Positions 23,179 to 33,574 of a stretch of 64,000 nt of DNA are shown in pieces. Below the pieces are notes generated by a model. The model saw only the letters and a program-made list of their open reading frames with translations, was not told where the DNA came from and made no database searches. The position numbers and the translations under genes are program-made. Position 1 is the first letter of the stretch. Each line of letters begins with the position of its first letter. Origin of the DNA: Promerops cafer (lineage: Eukaryota > Chordata > Aves > Passeriformes > Nectariniidae); the NCBI GenBank assembly GCA_013398275.1, contig VZSE01008388.1, positions 2,118,814-2,182,813 of the forward strand. The letters are read 5' to 3'.

Positions 23179-26100
23179 ATGACAGCAAGAGACGGGCCTC
23201 AAGACAGGTAATGATGGCTTCTGATGTAGCTGCGGGGGCACATCCAGGATACCAGGAGGTGAGGGAGGACAGGGGGACCCAGCGTCTGCGGGACCCCCTC
23301 TCTTGCATGCTAACTGGGCTACCAAGCTGTCCCTTCTTTCTCAGCTTTTCCATAGCAAATGGGCTGTAAACTGTAAACAGTCCCCTGTACACACCTGGGG
23401 AGCCTAACTCCCTCCCAGATCTGGTGATGGATGCTGTGTATCTGGGTGCCACATGCTGAGGAGCAGCTAGCCTCTCCCTGCCTTTGTAGCCTCCTGGGGA
23501 GGGCCTCCCACAGCCCCTCTGCAGTGCCACATCTCTGGCAGCCCAGTCTAGCAAGGGCTGTGGGGCAGGGCAGTAAATGTTATCTGGTGCCTCCCACTGC
23601 AGGGTCAGGGACAGTCAGAAGCAATATCCAGCTTCCGCTCCAAACCACTCTGTCCCCTTCACAGGTACAAGGCTGTCTGGCTGATCTTCTTCATCCTCGG
23701 CCTGGGAACGCTGCTGCCATGGAATTTCTTCATGACTGCCAGGGAGGTGAGGGCTTCCCTCCTGTCCATGACAGCAATTGTCCCCTGTTGTGTCTAGGGA
23801 GCACGGTGTAGATGTGGCAGCATGGCACAGCATGTAGAGGACCGCAAGCATGTGTAGCCTGGGTGTGACGAGTGGCACTGAGGCAGCAGGAGGGATGGGC
23901 ATGGGTCTGGACAAAGAATAAGGGTGGCCTTGGAAGGCCACAGAATCTCAGCCCACCACGCTCCTTCCTTTGCAGTATTTCATCAGTCGCCTTGAGGATC
24001 CGGAGGAGATGAACCACGTCAGGAACCAGACTGGGGAGGCCACCGTCACACCCTACTACCTGCAGTCCGTGTTTGACAACTTCATGACTCTCTGCGCCAT
24101 GGGGCCCCTCCTTATCTTCACCTGCCTCAACTCCTTCATCCACCAGTGGTGAGCCTTGCTCTGTCCTTGCCCCTGCCAGCCCCCATAGGGCTGCCCAGCC
24201 CTGGCCTGTTCTCCAGTCCCAGCACTGAGCCAAGCTGCAGCTGTTCGGTCAAGTCAAAGGCAAAACACTGGTCTCCTGTCTCAGGGTTTGGCTGGGATTC
24301 CCACAGTTAGAGCTTGGTCCCAGTGCCAGGTTTTTAGGAGGTTGGGTTTTCCTCACTGAGACCCTCTTTTGTAGGATTCCTCAGCAGATCCGCATCTCAG
24401 GCAGCCTGGTGGCCATTGGGCTGGTGTTTTTAGTCACCGCGATCATGGTGAAAGTCCCCATGGAGCCTCTTCCCTTCTTCGTCTTTACCATGATCAGCAT
24501 TATCTTCATTAACTGTGAGTGGAGCAGTGGGGGAAGGAGAGGGACACAGCCCCATGGCTAGGGCTGATGCCTCTGGGACAAAAGCATGAGCCTCACTGTG
24601 GGAGGGGGACTTGCCTTGCCTCGCAGGACAGGGGCCTTGGCTCTCTGCAGACGTGCTGTCCGTCCTTGCCTTTGGTTTCTCATTTCTGTTCTTTCCCCTT
24701 TGCAGCCTTCGGCGCCATTCTCCAGAGCAGCCTGTTTGGGCTGGCAGGGCTCCTGCCTGCCAGCTACACAGCCCCCATCATGAGCGGGCAGGGTTTGGCA
24801 GGCACCTTCGCTGCTTTGGCGATGATCTTCAGTATTGCCAGTGAGTAATCCGTGCCTTGCAGGTGATGGGGCCTTCCCAGAGCACTGCTGTCACAGCATC
24901 TGCCGAGGTCATGCTGTGTGAAAGGTGGCAGCGGGGCCTTGCTCCTCTCAGCTGTCATCATCTTCCTTTCCTCTCCCTTCCTGTGCTCTCAGTTGGTGCC
25001 CAGCAACCCGAGAGCTTCATCGGTTACTTCACCACGGCCTGTGTGACAATCGTGCTGGCAATCGTCTCCTACGTAGTTCTGCCTCACATGGTGAGACTGT
25101 TGTCCTGGTAGGGAAGGGCTTGGGGACATGGGACCTTTGTGCATCCCAGCACAAGAACCGTGGCCTACTAGCAGCCCAGCCTTGGCTCCTACCAACCTGC
25201 ACCTCTTGTGTCAGGGCAGGCTCTCCCGTGTCCCAAGGAGCACTGTGGGATACTTCCCACCACAGATGCCTCAGTATACTTGGGGTATCTGAGTCCTTGG
25301 ATAAGCAGGAAAGCATCAATATCGGACATGACTGGAAGGAACACTTTGCCCATATTGCCCATGTCTGCTGTTGTCACACAGCCCCCAGCAGCCTTCTTTC
25401 TGCATGCATGAGTGAGTCCTCCCTGCTGTCTCTCTGCAGGATTTCTTCCGATACTACTCCATGAAGGACAAGACAGAGTACCGCGTGTACAATGCAGAGC
25501 TGGAGACCAAGAGAGACCTGATTAAGAAAGGTGAGGGGCTGAGAGAAGGAACAGAAAAGGGAAAGAGAAAGAACTTAAAGAAAGAATGAGATAGAAGGAC
25601 TGAATTAGATCTCAGCTTTCTGGGGTCTGCTGTGCCCTACTTGTGTCTCTCCCTGCAGACGAGAATGGGATGGAGCAGAATAACTCAAAGATCATCCCTA
25701 TCCACAACCCTGATGAGCAGCCCTCTGTCACTGCTATTTTTAAGAAGGTCTGTGAGTTGCCAGCGAGCCTTGTCCTGCCCTTCCTTTTGGGATGGGCACA
25801 GGTGTAGGAGACGATGGGGAGAGGAGACCAGCCCTGCACTGGTCTCTTGCCCTGTGTTTGGTACCAGCATTATTCTTTCATCTGCCTAGCTCTGGGTCTT
25901 GGCTCTGTCTGTCTGCTTTGTCTTCACCGTCACCATCGGCGTCTTTCCTGCCATCACAGCTAAAGTGTCCACTGTCCTCGGAGAGGGAAACAAATGGGGT
26001 AAGTGTGCCGGCGATGGGGGTGAGGTAGGAGAAAACTGTGAACAAGGTAAATGGGAGAAAAAAAGGTGGGGCTTGAAGGTATGTGTGGTGGGGTAACCCT

Positions 26101-29100
26101 GTGTGGATGCCAGGTGCACACCAAAGCCACTCCAGCTGGACAGGGGAGAGAAAATATGACAAAAGGCTTTTGGGTCGAGATAAGGACAGCGAGAGATCAC
26201 TCACCAATTACTGTTACAGGCAAAACAGACTCAACTTAGGGAAAATTAATTTATTTACCAATCAAATCAGAGTAGTACAATGAGAAATAAAAACTAAATC
26301 TTGAAACACCTTTCACTCAGCTCTCCCTTCTTCCCAGGTTTAAGTTTATTTATGATTTCTTTATCTCCTCACTCTGCAGCTGTGCAGGGGGACAGGGAAT
26401 GAGGATTGCAGTCAGTTCATCACACATTTCCTCTGCCACTGCTTCCTTGGGGGGGGGACACCTCCCACTCTTCCCCTCCTCCAGCATGGGGAGCCTCCCA
26501 TGGGAGGCAGTCCTCCTTTAAGTCCAATGTGAGTGCTTCCCATGGGCTGTAGTTCTTCATGAACTGCTTCAGCCTGGGTCCCTCCCATAGGACACAGTCC
26601 TTCAGGAACTGGCAGTTCCAGCCTGGGTCCCCTGCAGGGTCACAAGTCCTGCCAGCAAACCTGCTTCAGAGTGGGTGGTCTTCCACAGGCAGCAGGTGGA
26701 TATTGACTCACTGTGGACCTCCTTGGGGTGCAGGGAGACAGCCTGCCTCACCATGGTCTTTACCACAGGCTGCAGGGGAATTTTTGCTCTGACATCTGGA
26801 GCACCTTTGCCCCCTCCTTTTTCACTGGTCTTGGTGTCTGCAGAGCTCTTTCTTTTCACATATTCTCACTTCTCTCTCTGGGTGCAATTGCACATGTTGA
26901 GATTTTTTTCACCTTTTTAATATGTCATCCCATAGGCCCTACCACTGTCACTGATGGCCTTTGCCAGTGGTGGGTCCATCTTGGAGCCATCTGACATTGG
27001 CTCTGTCAGACTTGGGCATGCTTCTAGCAGCTTCTCTCAGAAAACCTGCCTCTGTAGCCCACCCTGCTAGCAAAACCTTGCCACACAAACCCAATACAGA
27101 ATGGAAGGGAAGGGGGGAAGCACTGTGCATGATGGTTTGGATGCGGACACCAGCCTGGCTGGGAGACCATTCCAGGCCTTAGTGGGAAACTGGTAGGACC
27201 TAGACCTGTAAGTCAGTCTCCATGCAGTGGCTGTGAGGGGCTGGGCCACACTGGGCTTGTAACTGACCATCTGCTTCTTCAGGTCTCTACTTCATTCCTG
27301 TCTCCTGCTTCCTGCTCTTTAACGTCTTTGACTGGACAGGACGGAGTCTCACTGCCCTCTTCACATGGGTAAGTATGGGGCAGGGAACAACTGCCAGGCA
27401 GTGTCCATCCCTAGGTCCCTCAGCCACGGCTCTCACTGAGGCTGCCATCCATGGCTTGGAGCAGGAAGGAGGTGCAGAGCTAACTCCTGCTTTAAGTTGT
27501 AAGTGGAGATTTATGGGTTAGAGCCGAGAACCACAGTGTTGTTCTGTCCTCCCACCTCTCTTTCAACATGGCTTGGATGAAGCTGCCTCCTCCATTTCAG
27601 CCTCTCTGTAAACAAACCTTCACTCCAGCTATGCAAACGATGAGACAGGATGGCGACAGGGAAAGAGGGTGAAAGACAGGGCAGCCCAAAATAAAACCTC
27701 TGGCCTCGGTACAGGACACAGCTGCTTCAAAGACCCTTGTCCTGAGAGCAGGGCAGGGCCATGCCATGTGGGTCACAGAACTATCCCCTGCCACATCCCC
27801 TTGCTCTCATCTCCCCAGGGTGGGCAAGGAAAGGGGCTGTCCTGTCTGAGTGTCTTCCTGCCCCTTCACCCACCCCCTAAGCGCTGTTTCCCCCTGTATT
27901 GTTCAGGCTGTTTGTTTAGAGAAGCTCCTCAGAACCACGTGCCGCATGGGGTCTGCCTGGGCCTGCCTTCCCCACAGCTGGGAGCTGCTTCTCTCCCAGC
28001 CATCACTGATTGTTGCCTTTGGTCTTGGCCATGAGCCGCCTTGCCTGGTGTCCTGGCCACAGCCTCCATGGTGGGATGATCCAGCAGGAGACATTTCCAA
28101 AACAAGGCTGTGTGGAAAGTCTGACTGCATGTGGTTTGGGCCACATTTCCCTGGTTGAGGCCCCACTTGCTCTTTTTCTCCTCAAGCAGGAGAGGCAGCT
28201 GCTGTGTCAGTTTGCCCAATAGACATTGCAGCTGGCCTAACCTAAGTTTCCTTCTGTGTTCATGGAGTTTCCTGTGGCCACACCAGCCCAGCAGCTCCCA
28301 AGGCAGCTGTGAGTCTCTCCTCACCTCACACCGGTGAACCCTGTCACCTGTGAACCTGGCACCTCACTGAGGGGACGAGGCCCGTCTCGTTCCAGGGGCT
28401 GCCTTGGTCCCAGCTGCAGGGACAACACAGGGGAATGGTACCTCCTTCTTTGTCCCAGCCGTAGTTGTTCAGGAACTCTGGTGGGATTTAAGGAGACTAA
28501 CTTGGTCCATGCCTTTCCTAGCACATTCCAAAACAGCCCCAGCATAATCCTTTTCCCAGATTGCTGGATCTTGCCCTGTTTGGCTGGGGGATGGTATAGG
28601 ACGCTGAAGAGCTGGCTAAAGCCCAGTTTGCAGGTGCTGAGGTGCCAGAGGGGATTTAACTCAGGCACCCTTGTTCTGCACGCTGTCTCACTGCATGAGC
28701 GTGCACAAAGCTCTCTTGCCTGCCTGTTTGTTGCCAGCAAGGGCTTAACAGTTGCCCACAAGCCCGGGTCAGTATTTTGGCACTAGTGCTGCTTCAAGTC
28801 ACCTGTGACAGTGCTTTCAGAACTACAACCTACCTATGACTGCAGGTGGTGATGCTGAGATTTGTTGCGTCTGAGAAAGTCTCTCAGCAGCTTTGCCATC
28901 TCTGTGGCTCCTCCACAGCTGTGGCGCAGCAGGGACAGCCTCTGTAGAGCCCCTGCCAGCATGCCATGGGATGGGGAATGTCCAGTTCTCAGCTGCTCAG
29001 CGATCTGTGTTTTTCTCCCAGCCCGGGAAGGACAGCTGCCTCCTGCCAGTGATGGTGGTCCTCCGTGTCATCTTCGTCCCTCTTTTCATGCTGTGCAACG

Positions 29101-30184
29101 TGAAACCCCGTTTCTACCTGCCTGTTGTGTTCTCTCATGACGCCTGGTACATCATCTTCATGATCTTCTTCTCCATCTCCAATGGCTACCTGGCCAGCCT
29201 TTGCATGTGCTTCGGGCCAAAGTGAGTATGAGCTGGGGACAAGGGAAGGGTTGGTTACGCCCCCAGATGCCAGCCCTGGCATGACTCCTGGAGTCTGGCT
29301 CTGCCCAGCTCTGGCATGTGGAGAAGAGGCCGCAGGCACAGAATGGAATTATTTCTACCCACAGTGTCCCATCTCCCAGGCTTGTGCCTCCGTATCTGTT
29401 GCTGCTGAGTCAGGGATGAGACGAAATGACTACAGTCACAGAAGGCGAGAAAGGAGAGAGACGTTTATTGTAACAGTAGCGTCCTTTTATAATGAGGATC
29501 ACTGAGGTCAAGCTTGATTGGTCTCAAAGTAAAAACGTTTCACTCTACTGGTGAAGCTATGAATAGTACATTCAGTTAGAGTATAACTATAAACAACCTT
29601 GAACAGAGAGAGATAATAATTGTTTTAGTTTTCCTCCTCTAAAATTCCCAGGCCTTTCCAAACCCCCTGCCATGGGCTCGTCTGAACTGTGTCTCCGCAC
29701 ATATCCTAGAGTTGAGGAAGCTATTTGGGCTCTCCAATTTCCCCAGAAGGGGCTGGATGCAGCGGGGATCTGGAGAGGAGCAAAGCATGGCACAGCACCC
29801 ACAGCAGGGTGAGCAGCCTTGCCCAGCACAGGCAGCACAAGGAGCCGCACAGGTCAGAGAGGGATGTCCCTGGTGCCGGGAGCTTCAGGGTGGCCTGCCT
29901 GATGCACTTTATGAGCCAACAGTGTGGAGACTTGGAGTTCTTGTGGCTCTGGGAGCCAAGGGGGATTTCTTCTTGCGGTTCCTCTGCTGCAGACAAGCCT
30001 CCCAGCTCCACTGAACAGCAGGGCACTGGACACGCATCCTGAGGATGGAACTGACACCTGTTTCTCCCCTAGGAAAGTGCTTGCGCACGAAGCAGAGACA
30101 GCTGGAGCTGTTATGGCGTTTTTCCTGTCACTGGGTTTGGCCCTAGGAGCTGCTGTCTCCTTTCTGGTCCGAATTCTCATCTAG
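23179..30184 (+). CDS. SLC29A1: Equilibrative nucleoside transporter 1 (ENT1)
   Basis: This encodes the plasma-membrane carrier that moves purine and pyrimidine nucleosides, including adenosine, down their gradients. Coding exons: 23179-23207, 23665-23746, 23976-24148, 24375-24514, 24706-24840, 24993-25090, 25440-25530, 25659-25747, 25890-25998, 27283-27368, 29022-29221, 30073-30184. All introns are GT-AG, phases agree, and the product is 447 aa against 456 in human. The start MTARDGPQDR aligns with the human MTTSHQPQDR. Eleven hydrophobic segments are expected. Visible signatures are GLGTLLPWNFFMTA in TM1, an N-Q-T glycosylation site at Asn54 in the first outer loop, FGLAGLLPASYTAPIMSGQG in TM4-5, a long charged TM6-7 loop (about 222-280), FDWTGRS in TM8 and GYLASLCMCFGPKK in TM10. 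LTRs sit in introns 9 and 11. Identification is firm by similarity recalled from the family; splice sites are hand-called. Confidence 0.96.
26084..27098 (-). mobile_element. Solo LTR of an endogenous retrovirus, in SLC29A1 intron 9
   Basis: The block runs from TGTGGTGGGGTAACC at 26,084 to CTTGCCACACAAACCCAATA ending near 27,098. It has the layout of an avian LTR I know from other bird genomes: a segment around 26,440-26,760 made of recurring phrases about a CTCCCATGGG-like unit, and outer edges close to TG...CA. From that recollection the LTR is read on the minus strand. No gag, pol or env frame is present, so this is an LTR alone. Target-site duplications are not clear. A plus-strand AATAAA lies at about 26,284. 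Its edges are accurate to roughly 15 bases. Confidence 0.7.
29397..29701 (-). mobile_element. Solo LTR (ERVK-like) in SLC29A1 intron 11
   Basis: On the minus strand the element starts at about TGTGCGGAGACACAGTT and ends in GACTCAGCAGCAACA. It carries a TATA box (TATAAAAGG near 29,484-29,492) followed about 20 bases later by the poly(A) signal AATAAA (29,464-29,469), the normal U3-R layout of a short retroviral LTR. TATC occurs just outside both ends, and extends to CGTATC / CATATC if the right end is taken two bases inward. This looks like a 4-6 base target-site duplication. No internal viral genes are present. Family assignment is an inference. Confidence 0.75.
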
Positions 30185-31105
30185 CAGAGGCACACAGAGG
30201 GTGCAGGGACACCAAGACATGGCTCTGCATCCTCCACTGAGGCCCTGGACACCTCAGCACTGTGGGGAAATAACAGCTCACACCTGTCCCTGCCAAATCA
30301 CACTGCCACAGCAGACATTACACCCAGGGACGGTTCCACTCCTGCAGGGTTGGCCTGGTTCCTGCCACGCTCGGCTGTGTGATGCCTTCAGGCCTACGTG
30401 CCTTCTCCTTCCCCATGCTGTGTGTGTTGTAAGACCCCCGGGATCTCCAAGAAGTCCAGCTGCCTCCCATGCTGTATAACTTCCTGTAACTTGCTATAAC
30501 TTGCTGTATAACTTTTGGCTTAAGGCCAAAAGCCATTTCCAGCCTCTTTCTCTCTGAGAGAGTGAAAGGCTGGTAACCAGTGTTACTCCTTCTCTTGCCC
30601 TTGTCTCCAAAGCACCTAGGAGATTCTCTCCTCTCCTAAGGGGCCTGGAAATATCCCACACCCCTCCTCCTGCTAGTAAGACTTGTGAATGGAGAGGAGA
30701 GCCCCAGCCAGCCTCGCCATCCCTGCTCTCTGCTAGACGCACATCCCCCTGCGCAGTGGTATCCTGAGAGTGTAGACATCTGTGTCCCAGCCACAGAAAG
30801 AGCCAACACAGTCGTTAGGCTGAGGGAGGAGGAGGTCTCCACACCTCACCTTCTCCCCCTCTCCTTGCCTCTGTTCCCTTTTTATTTTGGTGATTCTGAC
30901 TTTTTTTTCAGCCTCCTGGTTGTGTGACAGGAGGTTCCACTGTGGGCTACAAGAGGAGGGGCAGCAACTCCCTTCCCAACAAAGCTGCCTTCCCTACCCA
31001 CGTGTGCTACAAGGGAAGGCCTCACCTCTCCTTTGGCTCTTCTGTCCCTTGTTGTGTAAATGTGTCTATACAGTTGCCATTTTCTATAAAAAGAACAAAA
31101 TGCTC
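30185..31105 (+). other. SLC29A1: SLC29A1 3' UTR (approximate)
   Basis: This is untranslated sequence after the TAG stop. The only plausible poly(A) hexamer before the next CR1 is the variant TATAAA near 31,084, in TTTCTATAAAAAGAACAAA, so cleavage near 31,105 is proposed. That gives a UTR of about 0.9 kb. No canonical AATAAA was seen. Confidence 0.45.
30471..30516 (+). repeat. Short TATAACTT/TGTAACTTGC tandem repeat in the 3' UTR
   Basis: Four imperfect copies of a [C/G]TGTATAACTT-like unit stand in a row (TATAACTT, TGTAACTT, TATAACTT, TATAACTT, with small spacers). It lies within the presumed SLC29A1 3' UTR. Confidence 0.7.
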
Positions 31106-31295
31106 CTTTGGGTATGTGTTTTTGTCTCTGTCACCACAGGGGAGAGGGGCTGTGGAGGGTCAAGGCTTGAGCTGAGGAGGCACGGGCATGTCCTTGGCAT
31201 CCTGTGGTGCCCTGCAACCAGTGTCAGATGTGGAAATGGTGCATCCCCTGCACAGCCAGGCCCAGCTATGAGGACACAGCCAGTGTGGGAAGGGG

Positions 31296-31985
31296 ATCAT
31301 AGAACCATAAAATCAGAATGGTTCAGGTTGCAAGGGGCCTTGAAGATCATCCAGTTCCAAACCCCCTGCCATGGGCCATGACAACTTCCACTACATCAGA
31401 TTACTTGCAGCCCCATCCAGCCTGACCTTGAAGACTTTGAGGGGTGAGGCATCCACAGCTTCTCTGGGCAACCTGTTCCAGTGTCTCACCACCCTCAGAG
31501 TAATAAATTTCTTGCCCAATATCTCAGCCTTCCCTCTGTTTGAAACCATTCCCTCTTGTCCTGTAACTACATACTCTTTGTCCCTGTCCATCTTTATTGT
31601 AGGTCCCCTTCAGGTCCTGGATGGCCACAATTAGGTCACACCAAAGCTTTCTCCAGGCTAAACAATCCCAATTCTCTCAGACTTTGCTTGTGGGAGAGGT
31701 GCTCCATCCATCCGATCATGTTGGTGTTCCTCCTATGGACTATCTCCAACAGGTCTGGGGACCCCAGAGCTGGATGCAGCACTGCAGGTGGGCTCTCACC
31801 AGAGCAGAGGGGCAGAAAACTGTCCTTTGGCCTGCTGGCCGTGCTGCTTTGGATGAAACCCAGGACACCACGGTCTTTTTGAGCTGTGAGTGCACATGGC
31901 GAACTCGTGGCCAGCCTCTCATCCACCAGCACCCCAGAGATGCAGCCCTCGAGGTACTCCAAGGGACCACCGACATCTGATAAAG
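31296..31985 (-). mobile_element. CR1 LINE, about 0.7 kb
   Basis: It begins on the plus strand with ATCATAGAACCATAAAATCA and AAGGGGCCTTGAAGATCATC, the reverse complement of a CR1 3' end. It continues through recognisable CR1 blocks (CCCATCCAGCCTGACCTTGA; TGGGCAACCTGTTCCAGTGT; CTGGATGCAGCACTGCAGGT). The 5' part is truncated. It lies between SLC29A1 and HSP90AB1. Confidence 0.9.
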
Positions 31986-32258
31986 AGCAGATGCACCTTC
32001 ACATTTTGAGGTGCAGTGACCTGCAGCTCAGCACCAGGGAGCTTTCCTTGTGCCTGGGAACAGCCAGAGCGCCACCTCCTGCTCCCGGGGTGAGCTACAC
32101 CAGCCTGCCAGCGAGAATCCCCCTCCCTCTGTCCCACATCATTCATAGCCATCACCTCTTTGCAACACCAAGCACCAAAACCCACGTGGGAGCTCGGGTC
32201 CCTTCATCCCACTGCAGCTTCCTTTGCTGGTCAGGGCTTTTGTATCCACAGCTTCAAC

Positions 32259-32779
32259 ACAGAATCACAGAATTGATGGGTCAGGTTGGAAGGGACCACA
32301 GTGGATCATCTGGTCCATCATCTCTGCTTAAGCAGGGCCATCCTAGAGCACATGGCACGGGATTGTGTCCAGACAGTTTTTGAGCATCTCCAGTGATGGA
32401 GTCTCCACAATCTCTGTGGACAATCTGTTCCAGTGCTGGGTCACCCACACAGTAAAGTTCTTCCTCATATTAAGGTGGAATCTCCTGTGCGTCAGTTTCT
32501 GGCTTCTGCCTCTTGTCCTATTGCTTGGCAGCACTGAGCAGAATCTGGGTCTATCCTCGACACCCTCCCTCGAGATACTTAAAGACATCGATGAGCTCTG
32601 CTCTCAGTCATCTCGAGGCACAACAGGCCCAGCTCTCTCATCCTGCCTTCCTAAGAGATGCTCCTGTCCCTTAAGTCATCTTTTTTCCCCTCTGCTGGAC
32701 CGGCTCCAGCGGCTCCATGTGTCTCTTGTACTGAGGAGCTCAGAAATGGACAGAGTACTGCAGATAGTGGAATGGTAAG
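32259..32779 (-). mobile_element. CR1 LINE, about 0.5 kb
   Basis: This is a second CR1 in the same orientation, starting with ACAGAATCACAGAATTGATG and GTTGGAAGGGACCACA. It proceeds through the GAGCATCTCCAGTGATGGAG and CTGTTCCAGTGCTGGGTCAC blocks to ACTGAGGAGCTCAGAAATGG. It ends about 0.6 kb before the HSP90AB1 TATA box. Confidence 0.9.
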
Positions 32780-32929
32780 GCTTAAGATTGATTTATATTA
32801 TTATTTCCCTTGGACACGGAAAAGACAAGGTCTCCAAACATTGTTTTGCAACGGCGACACAGGCCTGCCCTACACTCCGGCCCTGACACTTTCTGTCCCC
32901 TCCCCTTCACCCGCTGTGCTGCGGTTACA

Positions 32930-33427
32930 CGCAGCCTCAGGCCGGCACAACTACGACGCTCGGGGGGAGCTGCAGGGTGAAGCCGGCGCACTGCGAATTC
33001 CCGGTTCCCTGCCCCAGCCATGGAGCCGAAGAGGCGCCGCCGTAACCTCTGCGGAATACTCTGGAAGTGCCTTTCACCGCATCTGTATTCCTCCGCAACG
33101 GGGCGCGGCAGAGAGTTCCTCGCCGGGGCTCCCCGCCGCCCCTCGCTGCGGCGCCAGGAGGTCCCGGTCCTGCGGCCCTCCGAGCGTCGCGGCGAAGGGT
33201 GGTGGGGAGCCGCGGCTGGCGGCCGCACAGCAGCAGCATGAAGCCGAGCATTCACTGCACGCCCGCCCCCGCCATGGCCGCCGCTAAACGGCGACGCCGG
33301 TGCCTCCCACACACCAGGCATCTGTGGTTCGCTGACCAAGACCCCTTTAAGGCGGAAGGATACAATGTGCCCTGAGGCTTCCGCTCCGCTCCGTGCCTAT
33401 AAAAAGCGGCCGGTGGTGGGTGTAGCT
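32930..33427 (+). promoter_or_regulatory. HSP90AB1: HSP90AB1 CpG-island promoter with TATA box
   Basis: The region is GC- and CpG-rich and ends in a clear TATA box, TATAAAAA at 33,398-33,405. That places transcription start near 33,428. A heat-shock-element-like array GAAtaCTCtgGAA lies at 33,054-33,066. Combining a CpG island with a TATA box suits a gene with high constitutive expression and some heat inducibility. Confidence 0.8.
33053..33067 (+). promoter_or_regulatory. Candidate heat shock element
   Basis: GGAATACTCTGGAAG contains two GAA units spaced 10 bases apart with CTC in place of the middle TTC. This is the HSF1 pattern nGAAnnTTCnnGAAn with one mismatch. It lies about 340 bases upstream of the HSP90AB1 TATA box. 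The similarity is clear; function is inferred. Confidence 0.5.
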
Positions 33428-33455
33428 CTTTCGCCGGTTCCTCACGCCCGAGACG
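33428..33455 (+). other. HSP90AB1: HSP90AB1 noncoding exon 1
   Basis: The start is estimated about 30 bases after the TATA box. The exon ends at AGACG|GTAGGG (33,455/33,456). The intron that follows is only 119 bases and ends at CCTTGTAG, directly before the ATG at 33,575. The start position is an estimate. Confidence 0.6.
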
Positions 33456-33574
33456 GTAGGGACCGGACGGGGGATGGGGCTGGGCCTGGGCCTGGGCCTA
33501 ATGCCCCCACGGCCCCCTTCCTGATCCTCGTGCTCTGAAAATGCACTGAAAATAGGCCTGTATTTGCCTTGTAG

